A stretch of 64,000 nt of DNA from Methylophilus sp. 42 (GTDB lineage Bacteria > Pseudomonadota > Gammaproteobacteria > Burkholderiales > Methylophilaceae). Made by a program: the position numbers and the translations under genes. Of this stretch, positions 26,258 to 35,915 are shown piece by piece. The stretch spans positions 2,115,092 through 2,179,091 of the forward strand of contig NZ_KB913031.1 in NCBI RefSeq assembly GCF_000384155.1, in the 5' to 3' direction. Under the pieces are notes generated by a model. That model worked only from the letters and a program-made list of their open reading frames with translations, did no database searches and was not told where the DNA came from. Each line of letters opens with the position of its first letter. Position 1 is the first letter of the stretch.

Positions 26258-28654
26258 TTAGAAACTACCACTCAACGTCATCATGAAATTACGCGGCTCA
26301 CCAAAATAAGTCTGGCGCGACCAGCCTTCCAAACGAGAGTAATACTTCTTGTCGAACAGATTGCTGCCCGTCAGGCTCAGGTTCCATTTCGGGTTAATGC
26401 GGTAGCTCACTTGCGCCGAGGCCAGGGTGTACGCGCCTTGCTCCCATTTATTGGTCCCATCATAAGCGTATACACCGCTGCTCATATCCAGCCCACCCCC
26501 AATCGCCCATGCGTCTGACAAACGGTATTTGTTCCACAGTTTAAAACTGTGTTTGGGTGTGGAAGTTGCAAATACCAGGCCCTTCAAACTGTCCTCTGCC
26601 TTGAGGTATTTGGTTTCGGTGTACGCATAGCCGGCGATCAATTCCCACTGGTCATTCAAGCGGCCGCTGATCTCAGCCTCAGCGCCCTGGCTGCGCACCT
26701 CGCCCACCGCGATCGAATAAAGCGGATTCGCCGGATCGGTCATGGCGCGGTTCTCGTCATTGATACGGAACAAGGCGGCATGCATATTTAACTTGCCGCC
26801 TTCCAGTTCGCCCTTGACGCCCACTTCATACTGCCTGCCGGTACGCGGCTTGAGCATTTTATTATTAGCACTCAAGCTATATTGTTGCGGCTGGAAGATA
26901 TCACTATAACTGGCATACACCGCATAGGTGTCATTCAGGTTCTGCACCAGCCCGACATACGGGGTGAACTGGTTGGTAAATTCGTCACTACCGTCAGGAT
27001 TGCCTTTCACCGAAGTTTTCCAGTTGCTAAGACGCCCGCCCAATATCAATCTGGTATTTTCCAGCAGTTGCAATCGGGTCTGACCGTATAAACCATTTTG
27101 CCGGGTTTGATATTCGTCCGCCGGGTCATAAACAAAATCGGGCTTGGCAATGCTATGCACCGGTGAAAAAATATTTTGCGTCGCACCAAATACCTGGGCG
27201 TATGCGGTACTGGAGTTAAATACCCGCGTATTAAAACCCACCAGCAAATGATGCTGTTTATCAAAAGCATTAAACGGCTGGCTCAGGTAAGCATCTACGC
27301 CGTAATCACTGGTTTTGCCCTTACTACCCAGCAAAATGCGGTCAAAGTTACCTGCGGCATCGATATAGGAGTCGCCAAAAGCACTGCTTTCCAGGCCAAA
27401 TCTGCGTTCAATGGCACTGGCGCGTAATTTGAATTCGCCGCCCTGGTCAAGATGATGCTCCAGTTCAACAAAATATTGATTGTTATTTTCGTGTTTGTTA
27501 TCCCAGCCAGAGCCAATAAAGGTTGAACGCTTGATATCTGCCACCCTACCATCAGCATAGGTCGGTAAACCAAACGTTGGACGCGAGTCCATACTGGTAA
27601 TGGTTGCACCAACAGACAATGTGGTTTTGGAACTGACATCCACTTCCAGCGTACCGTACAGCAATGGCTTGCGCATGTAATCGCCATCAATAAAAGAGTT
27701 TTTATCCTGGTACATTGCGACTACCCGGCCACGCACTTTACCCTCACTATCAAGTGCGCCTGTCACATCCACTTCGCCACGGTAATTATCCCAGGAGCCA
27801 GTTTGCAGACGTGTCTTCACCGCAAAATCTGCCAGGGCGCGTTTTCTGACCAGATTGACCGTACCACCGGGCTCACCAGTGCCCTGCAATAAAGCAGCTG
27901 CTCCGCGTAGCACCTCAATGCGGTCATAGGTAGTCAGGTCCTGTGAGCTGGTACCCCATGCGCCCTGGCTATCCTGTACAGGAATGCCATCAATCTGAAT
28001 AGTATCCAGACCGTAACCACGCATGGAAATACCCGCTGTATTACTGCCATAACTCACTACCGTAATGCCGGTGGTCTGTTGCATTGCTTCGGCCACCGTG
28101 GTCAGGTTCTGGTCCTCAATGCGCTGGCGTGTCACAATCGAAATGGATTGCGGGATATCGCGTAATTTTTGTTCCCCTTTGCCGATAGTGACCGTATTCG
28201 AGGTATAAGAACCACTATTCTCAGTCACGGCCGTTTGCTCTTTTTTGGCACGAACAAAGACTTCAGGTAACACATCGACCACTGAAGACTCACTACCAAC
28301 GACTAACTTTTTCAAAGTATAGCCACCATCATCGGCCAGAACTGCCTGTAAGCCGGTATCGCGCAACAAGGCATCAAAGCCCTGTTTCAGGGTATGCCGC
28401 CCTTTGAGGCCAGCACTTTGTTTGCCCGAGGCCAAGGCAGGATCAAAGGAAAGGATGACATTTGCCGTGCGCGCAAAGCTATTCAACGCACTGGTGAGCG
28501 AGCCGGCAGGCACATCGTAAACATGTGTACTTTCAGCCTGGCTTCCGCTGTCAGCATGGGCAGAGGGTGATTGCAGTAATGTGAACGCTGAGCAAGTTAG
28601 CAATAAGTGCAACGCCACTGCAAGTGGCTTTTGCTTGAGATGAAGCAACTGCAT
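26258..28654 (-). CDS. TonB-dependent siderophore receptor 3 (signalling type, FpvA/FhuE-like)
   Basis: 798 residues. Signal peptide about 1-34 (AHA), STN 45-117, TonB box VLPEVFV (128-134). The plug carries DIPQSISIVTRQRIEDQNLT, RIEVLRGAAALLQGTGEPGG and NLVRKRAL; the barrel ends MTLSGSF. It belongs to the same subgroup as receptors 1 and 10 (a TVTIGKG/KLRDIPQS-type linker is shared with receptor 1). AGGGAG precedes the start. Unlike receptors 2, 5 and 9 it has no accessory gene behind it, only a terminator. Confidence 0.93.
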   Translation of the reverse strand: MQLLHLKQKPLAVALHLLLTCSAFTLLQSPSAHADSGSQAESTHVYDVPAGSLTSALNSFARTANVILSFDPALASGKQSAGLKGRHTLKQGFDALLRDTGLQAVLADDGGYTLKKLVVGSESSVVDVLPEVFVRAKKEQTAVTENSGSYTSNTVTIGKGEQKLRDIPQSISIVTRQRIEDQNLTTVAEAMQQTTGITVVSYGSNTAGISMRGYGLDTIQIDGIPVQDSQGAWGTSSQDLTTYDRIEVLRGAAALLQGTGEPGGTVNLVRKRALADFAVKTRLQTGSWDNYRGEVDVTGALDSEGKVRGRVVAMYQDKNSFIDGDYMRKPLLYGTLEVDVSSKTTLSVGATITSMDSRPTFGLPTYADGRVADIKRSTFIGSGWDNKHENNNQYFVELEHHLDQGGEFKLRASAIERRFGLESSAFGDSYIDAAGNFDRILLGSKGKTSDYGVDAYLSQPFNAFDKQHHLLVGFNTRVFNSSTAYAQVFGATQNIFSPVHSIAKPDFVYDPADEYQTRQNGLYGQTRLQLLENTRLILGGRLSNWKTSVKGNPDGSDEFTNQFTPYVGLVQNLNDTYAVYASYSDIFQPQQYSLSANNKMLKPRTGRQYEVGVKGELEGGKLNMHAALFRINDENRAMTDPANPLYSIAVGEVRSQGAEAEISGRLNDQWELIAGYAYTETKYLKAEDSLKGLVFATSTPKHSFKLWNKYRLSDAWAIGGGLDMSSGVYAYDGTNKWEQGAYTLASAQVSYRINPKWNLSLTGSNLFDKKYYSRLEGWSRQTYFGEPRNFMMTLSGSF

Positions 28655-28750
28655 AGAAATAAAACTCCCTGATTATTTGTTGTATGTACTATTGATGACG
28701 TACAACCCAGAGAGGTGGACAGTGGAATGCAATATTTTTTAATTGGCCGG

Positions 28751-29713
28751 TTAATGTGCTGGCTGAATCGACGTCAGCCAGGGCGTGTAATGCGTCATGG
28801 CGACTGGCGTCGTATCGGCCAACACCTTCAATGTACGGGCCGTATCATTCAGCGCGAACACGCCTGACACATGTACATGCTCTAACGCAGCGGCATCATA
28901 GTAAAGATGCCCCTGGTGATAGCGTTGTAATTCACTGAGCAGCAAGGAGAGTGGCAGATCATCTGCCACCAGCCTGGATGATATCCAGGCAGTTTCATTC
29001 TGGATATCGGCATTGGTTTTACTGGCTGGCAGATCATTTTGCAGCAGCGTAGCCTCGCCGGGAGATAAAGTCACACACGAGCGCTGTATAGTACAAGCTT
29101 CGACGCTAGACTCAATCACCATGACCTGCGTGACGTGATGCTGGCGCCCCACCGTGTATTGCGTGCCTAGCGCACGCGCCGTCCCTTCGGCAGTCTCGAC
29201 CACAAATGGCCGCTGCGCATCTTTGGCCACCTGCAGCAGGATCTTGCCTTGCAGCAACTCGACGCGGCGCTGGCCTCCATTAAAGTGGATGTTCACGGCA
29301 CTATGCGTATCCAGGGTCATCTGGCTATGATCAGCCAACTCAATCGTGCGCTGCTCACCAATGCCGGTATGGTAATCCGCCAGCATGACACGGGCAGGCA
29401 GGCTATTGGCAACCACGCCGCCAACCAGCATGACGGCCAGTAAACACAACCCGGTCGTGAACACTTTGTTCCGTTTGTGTTTGGACGGCTTCAGCACCGC
29501 ATTCAGGACACGTTTGCTCGAAGTCTCCTGTGCCGCATCAAAACGGCTCCACAGTTTTTCCATTTGTGTAAATGCGGTGGCATGACGTGCATCCGACGCT
29601 AACCACTGCGCAAATGCCATCCGGTCAGCCTCACTGACATGGTCGGCATGCAAATGTGTATGCCATTCTGCGGCCTGTAAAATAATATCGGGAGAAGATG
29701 TGGTGTGTTGCAT
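28751..29713 (-). CDS. fecR: FecR-type anti-sigma regulator 3
   Basis: 320 residues from ATG 29713, four bases after the fecI 3 stop; earlier in-frame starts would overlap fecI deeply. DUF4880 region about 10-50 (AAEWHTHL...F.QWL), membrane helix about 84-103. The FecR domain includes DTHSAVNIHFNGG, QVAKDAQRPFVVET and ALGTQY. The stretch before the helix is basic (KPSKHKRNK) but has no Arg-Arg pair, unlike most FecR proteins here. Confidence 0.92.
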   Translation of the reverse strand: MQHTTSSPDIILQAAEWHTHLHADHVSEADRMAFAQWLASDARHATAFTQMEKLWSRFDAAQETSSKRVLNAVLKPSKHKRNKVFTTGLCLLAVMLVGGVVANSLPARVMLADYHTGIGEQRTIELADHSQMTLDTHSAVNIHFNGGQRRVELLQGKILLQVAKDAQRPFVVETAEGTARALGTQYTVGRQHHVTQVMVIESSVEACTIQRSCVTLSPGEATLLQNDLPASKTNADIQNETAWISSRLVADDLPLSLLLSELQRYHQGHLYYDAAALEHVHVSGVFALNDTARTLKVLADTTPVAMTHYTPWLTSIQPAH

Positions 29714-29717
29714 CAGG

Positions 29718-30245
29718 CTAAACCACTTCACCATAAACAATACGATGGCAATGCACCATGGCTTTGGCAATATATTGTTTGACCATACTGACAGAAACAC
29801 CCAGCACTACGCCGATTTCGGCATACGTCATGTTTTCAAGCCGGCTCAACATAAAAGCTTGCCGCGGCTTATCCGCCATACTGTCCAGCATGGCGGCAAT
29901 CAAGGTCAGTGTTTCGATCACTTCCAGATGCTGCTCGGGCGAACTCACATAGTTTTCTGCATGTGTCAGTGCCAATGCTTCCAGATAGGCCTGCTCTATT
30001 TTCTGCCGCCGCGCCTGATCAATCAGCAAGCGTGTGGCAGTGGTCGTCAGATAAGCGCGCGGGGTCTGCAATGCTTTAAGATCGGCATCGGAAAGCGATA
30101 GCAAACGGCAGAATGTTTCCTGCACCATATCTGCCGCCTGCTCACGGCATCCCAATTTACGCCTTAGCCAATGTTGCAACCAGCTGCGATGGTCACTATA
30201 CAAGCTATGTAGTGTGTGTTGGAATGCATGCTCGTTTGCAGACAT
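29718..30245 (-). CDS. fecI: FecI-type ECF sigma factor 3
   Basis: 175 residues. Region 2: LYSDHRSWLQHWLRRKLG, AADMVQETFCRLL. Region 4: ENMTYAEIGVVLGVSVSMVK. It is most similar by eye to FecI 1 (same N-terminal ANE.A.Q.TLHSLYS and same length), matching the similarity of receptors 1 and 3. Confidence 0.95.
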   Translation of the reverse strand: MSANEHAFQHTLHSLYSDHRSWLQHWLRRKLGCREQAADMVQETFCRLLSLSDADLKALQTPRAYLTTTATRLLIDQARRQKIEQAYLEALALTHAENYVSSPEQHLEVIETLTLIAAMLDSMADKPRQAFMLSRLENMTYAEIGVVLGVSVSMVKQYIAKAMVHCHRIVYGEVV

Positions 30246-30270
30246 AGTGACGGTCGAACTTCATGATTCA

Positions 30271-30289
30271 AATGATAATAATTCTCATT
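30271..30289 (-). promoter_or_regulatory. Fur box of fecI 3
   Basis: AATGATAATAATTCTCATT: a strong first half and a good second half, 25 bases upstream of fecI 3. Confidence 0.8.
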
Positions 30290-30388
30290 CTATCATGTAA
30301 AATTCATTTTGCACGCCCGCTTAAGACGCTGACTGGCAAATACCCCCATCCGCTCACTGTGGCAGCAATGCCTGCCTGTGCTAGTCGC

Positions 30389-30427
30389 GAATATTGTTTG
30401 GCATGATATGTCTGCCAAACAATATTC
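30389..30427 (-). terminator. 14-bp perfect inverted repeat after receptor 4
   Basis: GAATATTGTTTGGC and GCCAAACAATATTC flank an 11-base loop. It lies 31 bases after the receptor 4 stop. The stem is strong, but no U-run follows, so it may act as a 3' stabiliser or as a weak terminator. Confidence 0.55.
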
Positions 30428-30458
30428 ACTCATCAAACCAGCAATTACTAGTTGGTAG

Positions 30459-32888
30459 TTACCAGCTATAAGTTGCACTGGCAATGGCCGCACGGCGAGC
30501 ACCAATCCAGCAATCGCCACGCGTAATACAAGTAGACACATACTCTTTATCTGCAAGATTGCTGGCATTCAGTGCATAGCGCCAATTGCCATAATCCAGG
30601 CCTATCATGGCGTCAAACAAAGTCACGTCTGGCGTTTTAACAATATGGGTAGAGTTCCAGGACTCACCAATATAGCGCACCCCAAAACCGGCACGGAACC
30701 CACTCACATCCCCGATAGAAAAGCGTTTTGTCAGCCAGCCGGAAGCCAGGTATTTAGGAATGGTTTCAACCTGCTGCCCTTTTTCTGCTGGATTATCAGT
30801 GATGTCATACTTGGCATCTGTGTAGCTCCAGGAAGCCAGGACGTCCCAACGGTCACCAAAGCTGGTTGCGCCTTCCATTTCGATACCGCGCGACACAATC
30901 CTGCCCTTTTGCGTGTAGAGATTACTCATGACATAAATCGGGCGGTTCTCGTCAGCCAAATGATAGGCGGCAATAGTGAAACGCGTCGGCGAGTTTGCAG
31001 GCATGTATTTCAAGCCGGCCTCCCACTGTTTGCCTTCCTGTGGTTTTAAATAACCGCCATTCACTGACAAATTAGTCAGTGGCAGGAAGGACTCAGCATA
31101 ACTCACATAAGGCGACCAGCCATTATCAAACAGGTAGTTCAGGCCATAACGCTGCGTGGTTTTGTAGCTTTCCTGCGGGACAGAACCTTCACTGCGGTTT
31201 TCAGCTTTGTCACGACGGATACCGGCCGTCAGCACCCAGTGCTGGTCAAACTTGATTTGATCCTGCAAATACAGGCCTGTTTGCATCACACGTGTTTCTG
31301 GTAATGCCGACAATGTCGCCACCGAATCAATATTGCCGTAGACAGGGTTGTAAATATCAATCAGATTACCGGTACCATCGTCATAGCCTGCCACGCCCGT
31401 TTTGCGGAATCGCGCATAATCCAGGCCAATTAACACGGTATGCAGCGTACTCCCCAGATCAAAGTGCGCTTTGGCATTGGTATCGACATTCAATGTAAAG
31501 GAATGCGTTTTTGATACATCGTAATAGCGAGGCAAAACATTCTGGCCTGCTGTTGGGAATGGATTCACACTTGGATCAAACGTAAATGAATTCACATACA
31601 GTGAGCTGTAATTATTACGGCTTTTGGTCCAACGGAAGTTCTGCCGCACCGACCAGGTATCATTCAACTGATGATCAAAAATCCAGCCAAGATGGGTAGA
31701 TTCACTGATGTACTTGTCGAAACCAGGCTCCCCCAGGTAGTTATCGTAAGGAATGCGGCCATTGGGGTTAGGTTTGAGGACGCCATACACAGGCAGGAAC
31801 TGCGGCGTGGGCAGTGAGTCATCCAGCTGATAGCGGGCAATTAAAGTCAGGCTCGTTTTATCGCTAGGCTTCCAGGTCAAAGATGGCGCAAACAATGTAC
31901 GTTTTTGATAAGCATGATCGACTTGCGTATCCGTGTCCTTGCCAACCATGACCAAGCGGTAAAACAGCGTATCGCTATCGGCAACCGGCCCAGTAAAATC
32001 TGCCTGGATTTGCTTGAAATCATAGTTACCCAAAGAGACGCCAATTTCGCGGCGCGCTTCAGTCAGTGGCCGTTTACTGACCAGGTTGACAATGCCGCCG
32101 ACACCGCCTTGACCGTATAAAGTTGATGCCGGACCGCGCAACACCTCAATGCGCTCCATCATGAACGGGTCTGGCCGGATCGTTTCTGAATAATAAGTAT
32201 TAATCTGGCGCAGGCCATCCAGGTACTGCACAGCCTCCATCCCACGAATGGCATATCCATCCGAGCGCGAATCCATCCCGTACTGATCGGCAGCAACACC
32301 GGTGCTATAGCGCAGGGCTTCCTGAATGGACATCACTTTTTGATCAGTGATTTGGTCCGCAGTAATCACTGAGATAGACTGCGGCGTTTCGATAATAGGA
32401 GTATCGGTTTTGGTCGCCGTGGCCGTACGTTTGGCCACATACCCGTTCACGGGTCCATATGCATTTTCTTTATAGCCCAGCGCTGTCACATTAACTTCAG
32501 GCAAGACATCCGTCTCTTCTTTGACCACAGGTGAGGCCGCCGGTGTCGCACGTAAAACATAGCCATTACCCAGTTGCACCGCCTGCAGGCCAGTGCCTGA
32601 CAATATTTTTTCCAGCGCATGGCTCAGTGTCATGCTTCCTTTGAGTGCGGAAATCTTTTTACCATTGGTCAACGCAGCATTGGCTGTCAGATTTGCCCCG
32701 GTTTGCAACGCAATTTGGGTCAATGCCGTAGACAGCGGGCCTGCCGCGATATCAAAATTGTATTGCGCTTCTAGCGTTTGGGCGTGTGCCACAGGCGTAG
32801 CAATAGTGAGGCTGCCAGCCGTCGCCAGCAATGCAAAGTGCACTGCCGTGATCATCATGCGACGCGGAAATAAAAGGGGGTTCTGCAT
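30459..32888 (-). CDS. TonB-dependent siderophore receptor 4 (hydroxamate-type)
   Basis: 809 residues from ATG 32888 (GGAG 9 nt upstream; an ATG 21 bases earlier is less likely). Signal peptide about 1-36 (AHA), STN 43-113, TonB box DVLPEVNV (127-134). A linker GPVNGYVAKRTATATKTDTP is typical of FhuA/FoxA/FhuE-like siderophore receptors and is shared with receptors 5 and 6. The plug has ETPQSISVITADQI and RIEVLRGPASTLYGQGGVGG. The barrel ends SATYSW. The ligand is probably a hydroxamate, by resemblance only. Confidence 0.92.
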   Translation of the reverse strand: MQNPLLFPRRMMITAVHFALLATAGSLTIATPVAHAQTLEAQYNFDIAAGPLSTALTQIALQTGANLTANAALTNGKKISALKGSMTLSHALEKILSGTGLQAVQLGNGYVLRATPAASPVVKEETDVLPEVNVTALGYKENAYGPVNGYVAKRTATATKTDTPIIETPQSISVITADQITDQKVMSIQEALRYSTGVAADQYGMDSRSDGYAIRGMEAVQYLDGLRQINTYYSETIRPDPFMMERIEVLRGPASTLYGQGGVGGIVNLVSKRPLTEARREIGVSLGNYDFKQIQADFTGPVADSDTLFYRLVMVGKDTDTQVDHAYQKRTLFAPSLTWKPSDKTSLTLIARYQLDDSLPTPQFLPVYGVLKPNPNGRIPYDNYLGEPGFDKYISESTHLGWIFDHQLNDTWSVRQNFRWTKSRNNYSSLYVNSFTFDPSVNPFPTAGQNVLPRYYDVSKTHSFTLNVDTNAKAHFDLGSTLHTVLIGLDYARFRKTGVAGYDDGTGNLIDIYNPVYGNIDSVATLSALPETRVMQTGLYLQDQIKFDQHWVLTAGIRRDKAENRSEGSVPQESYKTTQRYGLNYLFDNGWSPYVSYAESFLPLTNLSVNGGYLKPQEGKQWEAGLKYMPANSPTRFTIAAYHLADENRPIYVMSNLYTQKGRIVSRGIEMEGATSFGDRWDVLASWSYTDAKYDITDNPAEKGQQVETIPKYLASGWLTKRFSIGDVSGFRAGFGVRYIGESWNSTHIVKTPDVTLFDAMIGLDYGNWRYALNASNLADKEYVSTCITRGDCWIGARRAAIASATYSW

Positions 32889-32967
32889 AAAATCAGGCTC
32901 CAGATTCAAGTCATATCAGATAGTTTCAACTGGTATGCCGAACAACTTGCAAAAAGGGGAACTGTTT

Positions 32968-33972
32968 TTAACGAGAAATAATGATCATGTTTGCGCCTGT
33001 GGTCTGCTGCACACGTACAGGCAGTGCATTTTCAAGATTAGCCAGAATCAGGGGGATATCGCGCGCAGGCGTGGTTATCGAGTACACACCCACCAGCCGC
33101 AAAGCAGCGACCTGCGGACTCACACTGATGTTTACGGTGGTATAACGCACCAGTTCATTGACAAAATCACTCAGCGCAATATTATCGGCAACAATCTTGC
33201 CTTGTGACCAGGCTTCACGTGCCATGTCAGCAGCACCATCTGCCACCACGGTATTGGCATTAAACCGAGCTTGCTGGCCCGCTGCAACGCGTACGGCCAC
33301 TGCGGCATGTGGCGTTACCTGCACCGCGCCTTCAAACACGGCCACGTGTCCGCCGTGTAAATCACTGCGGACAGTAAATCGTGTGCCCAGTGCCGTTACG
33401 CGAGCCGTTGAAGTATCCACCACCAATGGCCGGGCGTATTGATCATGGGCAGATGTCACCAGAATCTCCCCCCGATGCAGGACGATGCGGCGTAACTGCT
33501 GTCCATACACAACATCGACAGCGGTATTGGTATTCAGGATCAGTACGGTCCCATCGGCGAGAGTAAACCGTTGACGTTGCCCGACCCCGGTGCGGTAACC
33601 GGCATGTGCAATGGCATATTCATATTGCCAAGCCTGCCACGGCAACATCTGCCGTAACAGCCCGCCAGCCCCAACCAACACGGCACCCATGCCCAGCAGG
33701 CGCAACGCCCGGCGCCGGCTGGCTAAGCGTGCTTGCGCTAGCGTGTCATGACCAGCCTGGACAGGCAGTGATTCCACCAGTTGCCGGAATGGCTGGCTAA
33801 TCGCCTCCACCCGCTGCCATACCCGTGCGTGCACAGGATGTGCCGCCAGCCAGACCTGCCAGCGCTGACGATCCTGCTCGTTGCTGTGTTCATCTTGCAA
33901 CAGCGCAAACCATTCCGCGGCCTCCGCAATAACGGCTTGTTCATCCTGCGATTCGGGTGCCAGACTACTCAT
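32968..33972 (-). CDS. fecR: FecR-type anti-sigma regulator 4
   Basis: 334 residues. DUF4880 region about 12-55 (AEAAEWFALL...W.VWL). An Arg triplet in ASRRRALRLLG (84-94) precedes the hydrophobic stretch (about 90-107), a twin-arginine-like signal. The FecR domain includes NTNTAVDVVYG, GEILVTSAHDQYARPLVVDT and ALGTRF. The ATG overlaps the fecI 4 stop by eight bases. Confidence 0.93.
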   Translation of the reverse strand: MSSLAPESQDEQAVIAEAAEWFALLQDEHSNEQDRQRWQVWLAAHPVHARVWQRVEAISQPFRQLVESLPVQAGHDTLAQARLASRRRALRLLGMGAVLVGAGGLLRQMLPWQAWQYEYAIAHAGYRTGVGQRQRFTLADGTVLILNTNTAVDVVYGQQLRRIVLHRGEILVTSAHDQYARPLVVDTSTARVTALGTRFTVRSDLHGGHVAVFEGAVQVTPHAAVAVRVAAGQQARFNANTVVADGAADMAREAWSQGKIVADNIALSDFVNELVRYTTVNISVSPQVAALRLVGVYSITTPARDIPLILANLENALPVRVQQTTGANMIIISR

Positions 33973-34477
33973 ACTCTACCTGCAGACACGCCACCATGGC
34001 CTGTGCCATATATTTTTTAACCATACGCTCGCCGACGCCCAATTGTTCACCAATCTGGCAATAAGTCAGTCCATCCAGTTGCGACAGCAGAAAAGCTTCA
34101 CGTACCTTGGGCTTGAGTTTGTCCAGTAACAGATCCACCCGGAACAGGGCTTCCAATACCAGGACATGCTCTTCGGGAGAAGGCACGTAAGACTCGGGCA
34201 AGGTGGACAGTGTTTCCAGCCAGGCACGTTCAATATCTTGCCGGCGCCAGTGGTCAATCAGCAAATGCTTGGCAATGGAGGTCAGATAGGCTCTGGGTTG
34301 TTCCAGCGCGCTCAGGGCACGGCGAGCAGCCAGGATACGTAGAAAGGTATCCTGTGCCAGATCCGCCGCTTTCTCGCTGCAACCCAACTTACCCCGCAGC
34401 CAGCCGCGTAACCAGGAATGGTGTTCTGTATACAGTGCAGTCAATGTTTGTTGCAAAGGATATTCGTTTGCCGACAT
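33965..34477 (-). CDS. fecI: FecI-type ECF sigma factor 4
   Basis: 170 residues. Region 2: LYTEHHSWLRGWLRGKLG, AADLAQDTFLRILAAR. Region 4: DGLTYCQIGEQLGVGERMVK. Its target is presumably the receptor 4 promoter. ATG 34477 lies about 20 bases after its Fur box. Confidence 0.95.
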   Translation of the reverse strand: MSANEYPLQQTLTALYTEHHSWLRGWLRGKLGCSEKAADLAQDTFLRILAARRALSALEQPRAYLTSIAKHLLIDHWRRQDIERAWLETLSTLPESYVPSPEEHVLVLEALFRVDLLLDKLKPKVREAFLLSQLDGLTYCQIGEQLGVGERMVKKYMAQAMVACLQVEYE

Positions 34478-34498
34478 ACAGGCCAGACTCTAGATTTT

Positions 34499-34517
34499 TA
34501 ATGATAATGATTCTTAT
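34499..34517 (-). promoter_or_regulatory. Fur box of fecI 4
   Basis: TAATGATAATGATTCTTAT is nearly identical to the site of fecI 2. Confidence 0.82.
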
Positions 34518-34593
34518 TTTACCATTAACAATGTGTTTGCATAAGCCTCTGCGCCGGAGACAAAAAACAACCGGTATGAAACTGAGTCATTTG

Positions 34594-35823
34594 CTAGCGA
34601 CGGGAACCCTTAAGCTGATGAGCAAGTTTGCGGGAGCGTCGTTTTTTCAGCCAAATGAGCACTCCCGTCACGGTTAAACCAACCACGCCCAAGCCCATGG
34701 CACAGACAAATATCTGCATGGGCAGTCCCCATACTTGGGCAGTATGCAACGCCAGCAGCCATTGCGTGATGGTATCGCCCGCTGCTTCACCAGTCGGTAG
34801 ATAGATAGCCAATTGCTGGCCACTGTTGGCGTTGAATATCACTGCGGTATCTGCGGTTTTTTCAGAAATATCCCGGCTTGAATTCACGACATAGGTATAA
34901 GTGCCTTTGCTCGCATCATAATAAATTTTGGCTTCATGATGAATCGTGAATGCATCATCGTGACTGGCTTGTTGTATCAACTGGCGGCCTGTACCCAAGG
35001 CGGCACTCACATCCAACTGAGGGCTGGTCAAAGGTTGAGTCAGTGTAGGGATTTTTTCATCAAAACTTTGCCGGGCAAACAGAGTGTCCATCACCGGCGT
35101 GTACACCTCACGTAAATTAAACGCCACGCTGGACCAGGCAAAGACAAACAACATGGCCCATACCCATAAGCCACCTGCCCTGTGCAGGTCAAAATTCCGC
35201 TTGGCTGAGCCGCCATGCCAGCGAATTTTCCATGCTTTCCACCAGCGTCTGAGCCAATGCTGCTCTTTAGGCTTATTCCTGATGTTTGACGTGCGCTGTG
35301 GTGCCGGAAACGTTAAGTACGCGCCGACAAAACAATCCAGCGTCCACAATAACGCCACAATCCCAAATAGATAATCGCCCACACTGCCTAACGCCAGTGA
35401 AAAATGCAGGCGGTAAATAAAAGGCAATAAATTAATCGTGCCCTGCGTAATATCGCCCCATTTACGTTCACCGAGGATTTGACCGGTATAAGGATTCACG
35501 AATACTTCGTTGTTGATCACAGCGCTCTCAGGCAGACCGGGGCGTGGCTGTAAACGGAAACGCCTGGATTTATCCGCGACCTGATTTAAATCTATCCTGG
35601 TAATCATTGCGTCAGGATATTGCCTGAGCACTAATGCCGTTAATGCGACCGGGCTTAGCATGGCCTGGTTGGCGGGCGGTACGACGCGCATCACCTCCGG
35701 GTGAATACACGCATCCAGTTCATCGTAAAAAGCGATAAACATGCCGGTAAAGCCAGCCACAACCAAGAACAGCGCCATCACCAAGCCAACATAACGATGC
35801 AGCACAACAAATGTTTGACGCAT
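34594..35823 (-). CDS. PepSY-associated inner-membrane protein B
   Basis: 409 residues from ATG 35823. First helix about 8-32 (HRYVGLVMALFLVVAGFTGM), then FYDELDACIHP, the same signature as protein A. Central helices include DYLFGIVALLWTLDCFVGAY, and the C-terminal helix (GLGVVGLTVTGVLIWL) ends KKRRSRK. It follows receptor 5 by 92 bases across a hairpin and is the last gene of that cassette. A role in releasing or reducing imported iron is presumed for the family, not shown. Confidence 0.88.
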   Translation of the reverse strand: MRQTFVVLHRYVGLVMALFLVVAGFTGMFIAFYDELDACIHPEVMRVVPPANQAMLSPVALTALVLRQYPDAMITRIDLNQVADKSRRFRLQPRPGLPESAVINNEVFVNPYTGQILGERKWGDITQGTINLLPFIYRLHFSLALGSVGDYLFGIVALLWTLDCFVGAYLTFPAPQRTSNIRNKPKEQHWLRRWWKAWKIRWHGGSAKRNFDLHRAGGLWVWAMLFVFAWSSVAFNLREVYTPVMDTLFARQSFDEKIPTLTQPLTSPQLDVSAALGTGRQLIQQASHDDAFTIHHEAKIYYDASKGTYTYVVNSSRDISEKTADTAVIFNANSGQQLAIYLPTGEAAGDTITQWLLALHTAQVWGLPMQIFVCAMGLGVVGLTVTGVLIWLKKRRSRKLAHQLKGSRR

Positions 35824-35865
35824 TAAGCACGCCCCATCAAGCATATCCAGTTCACAAAAACAGGT

Positions 35866-35893
35866 ACCATGCCACTTACCTGAGTGGCATGGT
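35866..35893 (-). terminator. Hairpin with U-tract between receptor 5 and PepSY B
   Basis: ACCATGCCACT and AGTGGCATGGT form a perfect 11-bp stem (6-base loop). On the minus strand it is followed after ACCTG by TTTTTG. It sits 22 bases after the receptor stop and 42 bases before the PepSY start, so it may attenuate PepSY expression relative to the receptor. Confidence 0.65.
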
Positions 35894-35915
35894 GTGCAGT
35901 TCAAGAAGCCATCAA